A stretch of 64,000 nt of DNA, from positions 1-64,000 of the forward strand of contig NZ_JACJQJ010000047.1 of NCBI RefSeq assembly GCF_014696615.1, written 5' to 3'. This document shows positions 33,794 through 41,409 of the stretch, in pieces. The stretch is from Nostoc linckia FACHB-104 (GTDB lineage: Bacteria > Cyanobacteriota > Cyanobacteriia > Cyanobacteriales > Nostocaceae). The notes beneath the pieces were generated by a model. It saw only the letters and a list, made by a program, of their open reading frames with translations, was not told where the DNA came from and did no database searches. The first letter of the stretch is position 1. The number at the start of each line of letters is the position of its first letter. The position numbers were made by a program, and so were the translations under genes.

Positions 33794-34045
33794 TTACTTT
33801 TTCTTCGTGTGAGTCTTACTCTTCTTAGAAACTTCTTCTTGTAACACTTCTTCTTCAATCATTTCCAAAAATGAATGAGCATCCATTCCTGAAACTCTCC
33901 ATAGTTTGACGAGGTTTTTTAAGCTTACGCTACTTTTTGCATTTTCAAAAACTATGTAGGTTTGGGTAGATTTAATTCCTAACTCTTTTTGCATTTTATA
34001 CGGATTAAGTCCAAGTTTTTCTCTAATTTTTGTGATAAATTTCAT
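33794..34045 (-). CDS. Small XRE-like DNA-binding protein, paralogue 2
   Basis: 83 aa. FITKIREKLGLNPYKMQKEL, then GIKSTQTYIVFENAKSSVSL and KNLVKLWRVSGMDAHSFLEM. Clear paralogue of 32671-32925: same length, same VKLWRVS.MD...FL.MIE motif, and a Lys/Ser-rich tail (SKKSKTHTKKK). The Cro/XRE-like fold suggests a repressor. The two copies bracket ardA and converge on or diverge from it, consistent with a regulatory pair that arose by duplication. Confidence 0.7.
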   Translation of the reverse strand: MKFITKIREKLGLNPYKMQKELGIKSTQTYIVFENAKSSVSLKNLVKLWRVSGMDAHSFLEMIEEEVLQEEVSKKSKTHTKKK

Positions 34046-34185
34046 ACTTTTACTTTATTACTATTGATTAGTCTATTTTAATAGAGTATAGTGACTATAC
34101 TAAATAAGACAACGCAACAAAAATAAAAAAATAGTAGGAAGCGTTGGAAGAAATAAAGCACAACTGAAGAAGAGTAGAAGAGAAA

Positions 34186-34339
34186 CCTATAAGAAACACG
34201 GTACATGTTGCACGTATTTCTTATAGGGGTTTTGATGGGTTACATCGGTAGTTACCTGTGCATATTCATCGTCATTATGCACTTTCGTACATCAAACGTT
34301 GTAGGCGGTAATGTTCCAGCATTACCGCCTACTTTTTTT
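34186..34339 (+). promoter_or_regulatory. Two-hairpin leader with perfect terminator upstream of the DUF6876 gene
   Basis: First hairpin CCTATAAGAAA (34186-34196) with TTTCTTATAGG (34217-34227), followed by GGTTTTG. Second hairpin GTAGGCGGTAATG (34301-34313) with CATTACCGCCTAC (34320-34332), 13 bp perfect, followed by seven Ts (34333-34339): a textbook intrinsic terminator only 15 bases before the ATG of the next gene. A frame between them (from 34235) continues in frame into the gene and could encode a short hydrophobic leader. Placement implies termination control or a single-stranded-DNA promoter. Confidence 0.75.
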
Positions 34340-34354
34340 AGGAATACAAAACAT

Positions 34355-34765
34355 ATGAATACTACTATTGAAGATATTAAGCAACAGTTAACCTGTTTTA
34401 CAGGCACCACACGCTATTATCGATTCTCTCAATTATTTGCTTATCTCCTCCTCACCGATGGTACTAAGTATCTTGCTGAGGCGTGTAAGTGTTACTGGTT
34501 AATAGAAGAGATTGCGGTACTACAAATTCATCCTCATATTTATCATCATCCAACGCTACAAATGATACAGTTTTGGACACTTGTCGTAAGAAAAGACAGT
34601 ACCGCCACACTATGGTGTGAGTGGGACGAAGGAAAAACGGTGTACACAAAGGAGATTTCTTATACTACGTTTCCTTTCGCAAAGATTCGCCTATGGGTAC
34701 AGCCATTTTCTTACTCAAAAGACGGAAAGAGAGAGTGGGTAATTCATCTTCCTTCTGAATATTAA
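34355..34765 (+). CDS. DUF6876-family protein
   Basis: 136 aa from ATG 34355; the frame is open upstream to 34205, but that part spans a terminator. It begins MNTTIEDIKQQLTCFTGTTR, then LLTDGTKYLAEACKCYWLIE and QFWTLVVRKDSTATLWCEWD, the pattern of DUF6876 proteins (FTGT..yy......l.TDG..yLae....YWL...I). They are found on plasmids and phages; function unknown. Its position next to ardA and the hairpin leader suggest a role during establishment in a recipient or against host defences. That is inference. Confidence 0.75.
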   Translation: MNTTIEDIKQQLTCFTGTTRYYRFSQLFAYLLLTDGTKYLAEACKCYWLIEEIAVLQIHPHIYHHPTLQMIQFWTLVVRKDSTATLWCEWDEGKTVYTKEISYTTFPFAKIRLWVQPFSYSKDGKREWVIHLPSEY

Positions 34766-34784
34766 ACTATTAAACGCTAAAAAA

Positions 34785-34803
34785 GCCTCTGCTTGCCAGG
34801 GGC
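34785..34803 (+). promoter_or_regulatory. Leader hairpin of the DUF4160/DUF2442 pair
   Basis: GCCTCTG (34785-34791) pairs with CAGGGGC (34797-34803), preceded by six As and followed by ATATTTATAGG, 19 bases before the DUF4160 ATG. The 3' arm CCAGGGGCAT is identical to that of the ardA leader hairpin. Confidence 0.55.
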
Positions 34804-34821
34804 ATATTTATAGGTGCAACA

Positions 34822-35079
34822 ATGCCAGAAATATGCAGATTTCAAGGACTTATTATTTTAATGTTTTTTAATGACCATAACCCTCCGCATTTTCATGTGT
34901 GGTATGCAGAAAAAAAAGCTGGAATTACTATACAAACATTTGAGATGCTAGAAGGAACACTGCCACCAAAGGCATATTCTTTAGTGGTACAGTGGGCAAC
35001 ACTGCATCAAGATGAATTACTGCACAATTGGGAATTGTGCCGTACGGGAAAAAAGCCTCAGAGGATTGAAGCATTATGA
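34822..35079 (+). CDS. DUF4160 protein (putative toxin-antitoxin component)
   Basis: 85 aa. MPEICRFQGLIILMFFNDHN, PPHFHVWYAEKKAGITIQTF and the C-terminal LHQDELLHNWELCRTGKKPQ are diagnostic of DUF4160 (F.gi.I.my..dH.PPHfHv.Y..). These are nearly always paired with a DUF2442 gene and are considered probable TA modules. Its stop overlaps the ATG of the DUF2442 gene by four bases. Which partner would be the toxin is not established. An upstream hairpin is listed separately. Confidence 0.88.
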   Translation: MPEICRFQGLIILMFFNDHNPPHFHVWYAEKKAGITIQTFEMLEGTLPPKAYSLVVQWATLHQDELLHNWELCRTGKKPQRIEAL

Positions 35080-35363
35080 TAGAAATTATCGGCGTAGAAT
35101 ATAAAGAAGACTATAAACTTGAGCTTGAATTTAATACAGGTGAACGGAAAATCGTTGACCTCCTACCACATTTACACGGAGAAGTATTTGAACCACTGAA
35201 AGATAAAAAGTTATTCATAAAATTTGGGCTAGAGTGGGGTACTATCGTGTGGGAAAATGAGGCTGACTTTGCTCCTGAATTTCTCTATGACATAGGGGTA
35301 GACGTTGAGCAAGAAGAGCCTACGGTAGAAGATACGCTGCCTACGACAGGTACTCACAACTAA
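35076..35363 (+). CDS. DUF2442 protein (putative toxin-antitoxin component)
   Basis: 95 aa, overlapping the DUF4160 stop by four bases. IIGVEYKEDYKLELEFNTGE, RKIVDLLPHLHGEVFEPLKD, LFIKFGLEWGTIVWENEADF and APEFLYDI match DUF2442 (V....y.L.v.F..Ge....d...l....F..L.d...F......tI.W.ng.D..Pe.Ly). An acidic tail extends about 15 residues past the domain. The pair probably encodes a small addiction or establishment module. No gene follows on this strand until the relaxase. Confidence 0.88.
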   Translation: MIEIIGVEYKEDYKLELEFNTGERKIVDLLPHLHGEVFEPLKDKKLFIKFGLEWGTIVWENEADFAPEFLYDIGVDVEQEEPTVEDTLPTTGTHN

Positions 35364-35481
35364 CTGCAACGTGTGTGGTGCGTGGTAATACTACCACGCA
35401 CTCCTTCACACTATAAATGTGCTCATTTTTTTATAGAGTAAGGATAAAAAATATGGCTACTCATTCTCACGCTCGCCTTAC

Positions 35482-35631
35482 GCACTAAAGTGCCTTTTTC
35501 TTCTCTCACGTAGGCGGTGTAATGGTGCCACCTACGTAAGCCTAGTGATAACTTCTTGTCATTGCGATACAATCGTTTCACCTCAACTCTTGACTGGAAA
35601 AGGGTGTTGCGTTTCACGCAGGTGGCACCAT
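35482..35631 (+). repeat. Duplicated structured non-coding element, copy 2
   Basis: Same block order as 32074-32287 (GCACTAAAGTGCCTTTTTCTT; ACGTAGGCGGTG; GATAACTTCTTG; ACAATCGTTTCACC; TTTCACGCAGGTGG) but lacking about 50 bases in the middle. Internal pairing differs in sequence yet is kept: CACGTAGGCGGTG with CACCTACGT, and GCAGGTGGCACC can pair with GGTGCCACCT. Lies between the DUF2442 gene and the oriT-like repeat, 225 bases before the relaxase start. Confidence 0.6.
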
Positions 35632-35680
35632 GTTATTGTTGAAACATTTCCTCCTACGTCTTTTCCTTGATATCCCCCTC

Positions 35681-35714
35681 AGGTAGCTGGTACTGGGCAC
35701 GGTACCAGCTACCT
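35681..35714. other. oriT candidate: 13-bp perfect inverted repeat
   Basis: AGGTAGCTGGTAC (35681-35693) and GTACCAGCTACCT (35702-35714) form a perfect 13-bp inverted repeat with an 8-base loop (TGGGCACG). It lies 142 bases upstream of the MobF relaxase start. Origins of transfer of this class carry a relaxase-binding inverted repeat next to the nick site, usually beside the relaxase gene. The nick position cannot be assigned by eye. A short minus-strand frame also crosses the site. Confidence 0.55.
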
Positions 35715-35855
35715 GGACGCGTAATTGGTCGCCCTTTTGGACGTAATCCCCTTAACCAATGGACGTTCCATTGGAATCCTTGAGGAATAAAGGACGCACA
35801 CATAGGCACTGTTTGGTAACGTTTAGTAACAGCAACGTTTACCTTCTTCATTGCT

Positions 35856-37742
35856 ATGGTACTAAGCGTCAGCATTGGAAGTCATGGCTCTGCGGCGGCT
35901 GCCTACTACGCAACGCAGGATGCGCTCTACGAAATCACCGAACAAGAAAAAGATGTAGCAACACTCACTAATTCTACAAAACGCGCTGCCTGTGGCTACT
36001 ACTTCGGTCGCGGGGCAGCTGCCTTAGGGATTGAAGGGGACAAAATTTACCCCAATGACACACAGTTTGCCACCTTAATGCAGGGAAAAACCCCTGACAA
36101 AAGCGCCTTTCTACGAAAGGGCGTAGGGACGGTGCGAACGTATACAAATAAAGCCACCGGAGAAGTTCGTTACCACTCTTCCCTAAGCCACTATGACCTC
36201 ACCTTTTCAGCACCAAAGGAAGTGTCACTTCTCATGGCGGTGAGTCCCGATCAAGAAACTCGCGATCGCTTCTACCAGTACCATATCAACGCCGTACACA
36301 CCGCCCTGCACTATATCGAGTCACAGTGTGTTACTCGTGTTGGCAGTGCAGGAAAAGACACCGCTCACGTAGACGTGATTGTGGCGGTATTTCACCACAC
36401 GACTAGCCGCGCCAATGATCCCCAGCTTCATACCCACGCCATCCTCATCAATGGCGGCCTCCGCCACGATGGGGTGTGGGGTGCATTAGATTCTAAAATG
36501 CTGCTGAAAAAAGATGCCCCCGTGCGCTTAATCGCAGGGCAAATTTACCAAAACACCTTACGCACCCAGCTTGAGCAGTCTGAAAAACTCACCACCTACG
36601 ATCGCCCGTTTAGTGACGGAAAAGGCGTAAGCTTTGGCATTGAAGGAATTACCCCTGCTCAACGAGATGCCTTTTCTTCACGGCATCAACAGATTGTTGA
36701 AGGTTTAACGTCAAGCGATTCAGGAAAAGAAGTACAAATCACTGCCGTTACCACTCGCCCGCCGAAAGACCACAAGATGGCAAAAGATGCATTACTCAAC
36801 GAGTGGCAGCAGCGCGCCCAGGCAGTGGATCTCTCATGGGAACGTATCGTCTCCTCTCACACGCCACGTGTTGAGCAGAGAGAAAGCATATCTGCACAGC
36901 ATACCCGTGCCGCAACGACGACTTCCCAACGGCATACGCCTAAAGTAGTAGCTACTACCTCGTTTCAAACGCCTACATTCACTACACCACCTACGCCTAC
37001 GCCAAACTCGACGCACGCACCGTCTCAACACCTTAACCCTACGTCATCTGCCCGTGAAATTTTGCCGCTTCACCGCACAATGGCTACCTACCTTCAGCAG
37101 TACCAACCCCGCGGCGGCTTTACTCGTTCACATATCGTGTTTGCCGCAGTTCAATCAACAAAAGTAGCGATAAATACAGCACTAAAGGCAGCCCAGACCT
37201 TTGAGGCGAAGTACACTCGCCCTACCCGCCACGCAGGAATACTGCGTCTTAGTCGAGTGGGCCACCGCCTTGTTAATTGGCAATCGATTAAAGAAAAACT
37301 GGTTACGTTTGGGCATACGCTCCTTCACTACCGTAATACCATCCGCTGGACAGCACTGTATGCCACAGGGCGCATTACCCGTAAGCACTATCTTTTAGGA
37401 CGTGAACATCACCATATTGCACGGCTTCGCTACGAGCGAAAAATCACGCACACAACGTATCAACGGTACCTAGAAGCGTTACGAAGGGATCGCAACATTC
37501 CGCGAAGTATCTTTATCATCAGGGCAACACAAGCAACGGGTGCAATGCCGAAAAAACGGGCAGACTATTGGGTAAAGTATGCACAATCGCTGAAAGGAAA
37601 GACTCGTCCACAACCACTCACCAAAAAAGAACGTAGAGAGCTTCTTGCCATAAAACCTAACTGGGGATGGACACCAAAAATAACATCACCATCACAGAAG
37701 ATATCGAAGAAAGAAGACCGTGCTCGCCTACGTCTTTACTAA
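35856..37742 (+). CDS. MobF (TrwC-type) relaxase
   Basis: 628 aa. Typical MobF start (MVLSVSIGSHGSAAAAYYAT) with tandem Tyr17-Tyr18 as nick nucleophiles, SHYDLTFSAPKEVSLLMA as the relaxase core, and the metal-binding histidines His181, His192 and His194 (HHTTSRANDPQLHTHAILIN). The relaxase cuts one strand at oriT and remains bound to the 5' end as DNA moves to the recipient. Unlike TrwC and TraI (about 970-1750 aa) there is no helicase: after about residue 300 the chain is Pro/Thr-rich, then basic, with no Walker motif. Unwinding would need another enzyme. Confidence 0.92.
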   Translation: MVLSVSIGSHGSAAAAYYATQDALYEITEQEKDVATLTNSTKRAACGYYFGRGAAALGIEGDKIYPNDTQFATLMQGKTPDKSAFLRKGVGTVRTYTNKATGEVRYHSSLSHYDLTFSAPKEVSLLMAVSPDQETRDRFYQYHINAVHTALHYIESQCVTRVGSAGKDTAHVDVIVAVFHHTTSRANDPQLHTHAILINGGLRHDGVWGALDSKMLLKKDAPVRLIAGQIYQNTLRTQLEQSEKLTTYDRPFSDGKGVSFGIEGITPAQRDAFSSRHQQIVEGLTSSDSGKEVQITAVTTRPPKDHKMAKDALLNEWQQRAQAVDLSWERIVSSHTPRVEQRESISAQHTRAATTTSQRHTPKVVATTSFQTPTFTTPPTPTPNSTHAPSQHLNPTSSAREILPLHRTMATYLQQYQPRGGFTRSHIVFAAVQSTKVAINTALKAAQTFEAKYTRPTRHAGILRLSRVGHRLVNWQSIKEKLVTFGHTLLHYRNTIRWTALYATGRITRKHYLLGREHHHIARLRYERKITHTTYQRYLEALRRDRNIPRSIFIIRATQATGAMPKKRADYWVKYAQSLKGKTRPQPLTKKERRELLAIKPNWGWTPKITSPSQKISKKEDRARLRLY

Positions 37743-37839
37743 TCATGAACACATGAAGATGATAATTTATTGTTGATACCTTGCACTTTCTAGAAAAGAT
37801 GCACAAGGCATCACACAAGTACAACCTTTCGCTTAATTG

Positions 37840-38844
37840 CTACGCCGAAATAGGAGTAGGTAAAGGATAGTCTTCTAGCATTTCGCGGTAGTCACTGGTG
37901 AGTGCTTTTAACTCATCATCTGCTGATAATAAAGATTGAAATGGTGTTGCTCTTGCCCATTCTTTGGAGAAACCCTGAAAATATTTATCAGAAGTTCCTT
38001 GAGGAATATTCTTACAAGTAAACACTATTGATTGGCTTGTATCTGTTTGATTAATGCGTGGAAATATATAACTTTGTGCGTCAGGGTCTTGAGGATCAAC
38101 AAAATAGCATAAGGCATATACAATATTGTCCGTGAATTTTGCTTCAATCTGAGAAGAAAAATTGTGAATATTTTTATCCTTCGCAAGTTGTCGCCATTCT
38201 TTCATCAGTGTTAATAAACAGCGAATATTTTGAAGGCACGCGCCTAATAAAATACTACTTCTTTCAAGCTGCTGCGCTTGAAGCTCAAAACAGTTACTTT
38301 TGGGGTTAAGAAAGAGAAATTTGAGCGTGGTGCCTGTTTCCAACAAAGAGCGATACAGATGTCTTTTCTGCGTCAGAGAAAATTGAAAATGAACCCCCGA
38401 TAACCATATATGCCTTGGGTTTGTTAATACTATCTCATCAATTAAATTCTGAGGGATGATGTTTTGTCTAACAGAGAGCAACCCCATATAAGGGTCGTGG
38501 TGAGGTGCAGCTTTTTCAAGAGAAGGAAGAGAATGCACATTGTGATGGCACCATTCTTCAAATGATATATCTAACAGCGCCTGGCACAATCCATCAATAA
38601 ACCAATATCTGAACGTCTTTGAATGTCCCTTATAAAAGTTACGCAACGTTTGGTCATTAGGCTTTTTAAATTTATTGGCTTTACTCCTGTTCCAACGAGT
38701 ACAGAATTTTAAGTAGTTGAGGCGCTCTGTGTATCCATACAGTTCTATATACTCATTCTGAAGCTTTTGACGTAATGTGTGCAGTAATGCGTCTGGAATG
38801 GGAATACATTTATTGTACTCAGCCTTATTCATGTTTCTTAACAT
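37840..38844 (-). CDS. Hypothetical protein, possibly HTH plus PLD-like signalling domain
   Basis: 334 aa. The N-terminal 110 residues are basic and helical (LRQKLQNEYIELYGYTERLN; LRNFYKGHSKTFRYWFIDGL; LDISFEEW), resembling a small HTH-type module seen in cyanobacterial regulators. The second half (LIDEIVLTNPRHIWLSGVHF; YRSLLETGTTLKFLFLNPKS; IRCLLTLMKEWRQL) resembles the DUF/PLD-like domains that follow such modules, but no HKD motif is seen. It ends with a low-similarity tail. Function unknown. It is transcribed toward the relaxase gene. Confidence 0.55.
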   Translation of the reverse strand: MLRNMNKAEYNKCIPIPDALLHTLRQKLQNEYIELYGYTERLNYLKFCTRWNRSKANKFKKPNDQTLRNFYKGHSKTFRYWFIDGLCQALLDISFEEWCHHNVHSLPSLEKAAPHHDPYMGLLSVRQNIIPQNLIDEIVLTNPRHIWLSGVHFQFSLTQKRHLYRSLLETGTTLKFLFLNPKSNCFELQAQQLERSSILLGACLQNIRCLLTLMKEWRQLAKDKNIHNFSSQIEAKFTDNIVYALCYFVDPQDPDAQSYIFPRINQTDTSQSIVFTCKNIPQGTSDKYFQGFSKEWARATPFQSLLSADDELKALTSDYREMLEDYPLPTPISA

Positions 38845-39737
38845 GTGTTCTTTTATTACCCTAATAGTGCCATAGTTGGGTAATTTTTAAAAGCTTATCT
38901 CACGATGAAGCAAGCGTTTAACGGTTTGGTTACTATCGCAGTGACGCTATTTTATGAGTGTGAACAATGAGTATTCACAGCCTTCACTAGTCCTTGTCAA
39001 CTATGGTGGTAATAGGGGCAAAACACAACGATGGGAAGTTTTGTTAAAAGTAGACATGGTAGCGTAGGGTTATTGAAGGCTTTCACGCGATAAGTGAGGG
39101 CAAATAAAGTTCTTGTGTACGCCATAGAAGGGGAAAATATGCGTCTATCTTATGGGTTATATTGGCAAGGTTCTCAAGGTAAGTGGACACAGCAAATAAC
39201 ACCATCTTTTTAAAGACAACGTAAAAAGAAGACGATGCTCGACTACGCCTTTATTAATAATAGATATGCTTGACCATAGTTCGTTTTCTTCCTACTAATA
39301 AAGCGAGACAAGTCAACGCGAGCTATTTATCGAGATAGCGTGCTTCTTCATCAAAACTTTATATAATTTTGAAAAAAAAATCCTCCTACTTATGTACTTT
39401 TACAGTATGGTTAAAAGATGAGTCCGGTGTATGTAAGGGTGCGCCTATGAAAAATAAGCTTTTACTACCAATTATTAATAGTTTCTCTACATTCCGAAGG
39501 GGTACCGCGTCGCTCTGGCATTACCACTGACGCGAAATATTTTTAACATGCTCTCTACTACATACTTCACTTCATTGTTGAAAAAAAAGAATGTAATTAT
39601 AACGGAAATAGCAAAAAACGTAGAGAGAAAAATACCGTATTCAGGGGTTACTTTTCCGCACCATTACTACCTATATGCATCTACCACTCCACGGGGTGCG
39701 GTCAGCAGTAAAAACCAGATCATCTAGGGGCAATACC
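38845..39737. other. Non-coding region with decayed small frames
   Basis: Nearly 900 bases without a convincing gene. A 37-codon frame (38954-39067: MSVNNEYSQPSLVLVNYGGN, then RGKTQRWEVL) and a second open piece near 39116-39213 (LSYGLYWQGSQGKWTQQ) lie in line and may be debris of one gene. The last 350 bases lead into the 39738 gene and should contain its promoter. No strong repeat or terminator identified. Confidence 0.35.
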
Positions 39738-39965
39738 ATGAAAAAAGACCCGTCGCTTTTTTCAAAACGAGACTTACAAGAAAAGTATCAAAAAGCCGAC
39801 ACCACGATTTATCGCTGGATTAAAGCCTGTGGGCTTTCCACAGCAAAAGTGTATTACACCGAAGAAGAAGTCACTACGACTTTAGACACTGCACGAACGC
39901 TTTTCTCCTCTGGGTACACCGTCAAGGAAGTACGCGAATACTTTAATCTCCCAACGGAGACATAA
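39738..39965 (+). CDS. Small MerR-like DNA-binding protein
   Basis: 75 aa from ATG 39738 (GGGGCAATACC upstream); the frame opens 63 bases earlier with an implausible leader. LFSKRDLQEKYQKADTTIYR, then WIKACGLSTAKVYYTEEEVT and LFSSGYTVKEVREYFNLP is a MerR/HTH_17-type helix-turn-helix with a wing-like region. It precedes the transfer genes (40013-43834) on the same strand and may regulate them. A second protein with a comparable N-terminal domain is encoded at 43991. Confidence 0.65.
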   Translation: MKKDPSLFSKRDLQEKYQKADTTIYRWIKACGLSTAKVYYTEEEVTTTLDTARTLFSSGYTVKEVREYFNLPTET

Positions 39966-40012
39966 ACAATACCACACACCTACCCTCAAGCTGTGTGAAA
40001 GGTGGTGCATCG

Positions 40013-41398
40013 ATGCTTTTTTTTCCTTTTGTCCGCGTCACCGAGACGGTACTCGGTACCAGACTACGCGTGCAAGCACAACGTGTAGGTGTGATTATCC
40101 TGATTGCGTGTAGCTATGTGATATGTCTACACGTGATAACGTATAACCCCACCTTGTTTGCTGCTCTAGTGCAGTATAAGTTTGACACCATGAATGAGGC
40201 GCAACTAGCCTCGGTAGCCAGTGAGAGTAGTACCTTAAAGGAGCAATCGTTTGAGGCACGGCAGTTGCCGTTTGCGATCGATTGCACCTATACCTTTACC
40301 AATAAAGGCTTAGTGCGGTATTCCTCACCGATTAAGGCACCACGATATAGTCATAGCGCCGGAGATCGAATGTGTTACTCGCTCGCGCAAAGCGTAAAAA
40401 GTGCAAGCGCTATCGCCTACGTAAATCGCACTCATAAGGAACTCCTTACCCAGTGGCAAGAGTTAACCCACAAGGTACAGGCACTTAACGCAGAACGAGA
40501 CGCAATTATTCAACGCTATCGAGCACAAGGGGTACCGATGGTAAACCTTGAAACCTATATGTACCCAGGGTTACTACGTCCTCGCATTCCTGGATTAACA
40601 AAGGCAGAGCAAGCCATATTACTGCGCCATGACATCGAAGATAAACAACGACGAGTAGAAGAGGAGCTTCACGCCCAGTATCGACAGGTAACTAATAATG
40701 CCACTCCCCTTAACCACCGCACTCTTTTCCCAGGACAAGACAGTTTTTACTTTGTGCTGACTCTTAAAGATTACCTACAAAAGGAAGTAGACCCTACAGA
40801 AAGAGTTGCAGTGGATAGACAGACGATGGTAAAGGCATTTAAAGCACAACCTGACATTGCTCGCGCAATGATAGGAGCAACGCTCAGGGAATTTTTAATC
40901 CTCCACACCAAAGAGGTAATCAGGCTTTACTCCTTTCAAGTGCTAGGCACCCTTATTATCCTTGTGGCAACCAATAGCTACCGTACACTGGTACAGCTTC
41001 ACTTCTATGCAGTTCGACGAGTCTTTCCGCATGTCTACCACGCAACCATAAGTAGCGATATTAACAATTCAGTGTCGCTTGTCTTTTTTACTGTTGTCGT
41101 ACCGCTTTCTCTGTGCGTAGGAGTAAAAGCGCTACGGTTTTGTAGCACCTGGCGCATTACGCCTACTAGCTCTCTTGAAGAGTTAAGTGCGTTGGCGTTG
41201 GCGATCTACTCCTTGATTACCCATTGGTCTACGTCAAGTCTTGGCTTGTTCAACTTTTGGGGAATGTACGACCAAAGACAAGGTTGGCTTAGTGGTGCCG
41301 CTGCCGCACTCTGGGAGAAACGACAGACGAAAAAACCTCCTACAAAACCTCCTTCCCCTTCTGACCAGTACGACCCACCTCCCCGTCGTCCTTACTAA
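40013..41398 (+). CDS. Polytopic membrane protein of the transfer region
   Basis: 461 aa from ATG 40013, preceded by AAAGGTGG; an in-frame GTG at 39995 is less likely. One N-terminal membrane segment (VGVIILIACSYVICLHVITY), a 250-residue extramembrane domain with coiled-coil (KVQALNAERDAIIQRYRAQG; EDKQRRVEEELHAQYRQV), then three C-terminal segments (VLGTLIILVATNS; SLVFFTVVVPLSLCVGV; LSALALAIYSLITHW) and a Pro-rich tail. It lies 11 bases upstream of the coupling-ATPase gene, so it is probably its membrane partner at the donor-cell envelope. No named family recognised. Confidence 0.65.
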   Translation: MLFFPFVRVTETVLGTRLRVQAQRVGVIILIACSYVICLHVITYNPTLFAALVQYKFDTMNEAQLASVASESSTLKEQSFEARQLPFAIDCTYTFTNKGLVRYSSPIKAPRYSHSAGDRMCYSLAQSVKSASAIAYVNRTHKELLTQWQELTHKVQALNAERDAIIQRYRAQGVPMVNLETYMYPGLLRPRIPGLTKAEQAILLRHDIEDKQRRVEEELHAQYRQVTNNATPLNHRTLFPGQDSFYFVLTLKDYLQKEVDPTERVAVDRQTMVKAFKAQPDIARAMIGATLREFLILHTKEVIRLYSFQVLGTLIILVATNSYRTLVQLHFYAVRRVFPHVYHATISSDINNSVSLVFFTVVVPLSLCVGVKALRFCSTWRITPTSSLEELSALALAIYSLITHWSTSSLGLFNFWGMYDQRQGWLSGAAAALWEKRQTKKPPTKPPSPSDQYDPPPRRPY

Positions 41399-41409
41399 CG
41401 CGTCTGCCG

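Noticed and set aside
34205-34354. Upstream extension of the DUF6876 protein with a membrane-like segment
   Set aside because: It would translate through two hairpins, one a perfect terminator. The DUF6876 similarity begins at 34355.
35654-35851. Minus-strand frame of about 65 codons (MKKVNVAVTKRYQTVP...) upstream of the relaxase
   Set aside because: It overlaps the perfect 13-bp inverted repeat taken as oriT and has no ribosome-binding site; protein-like composition alone is not enough.
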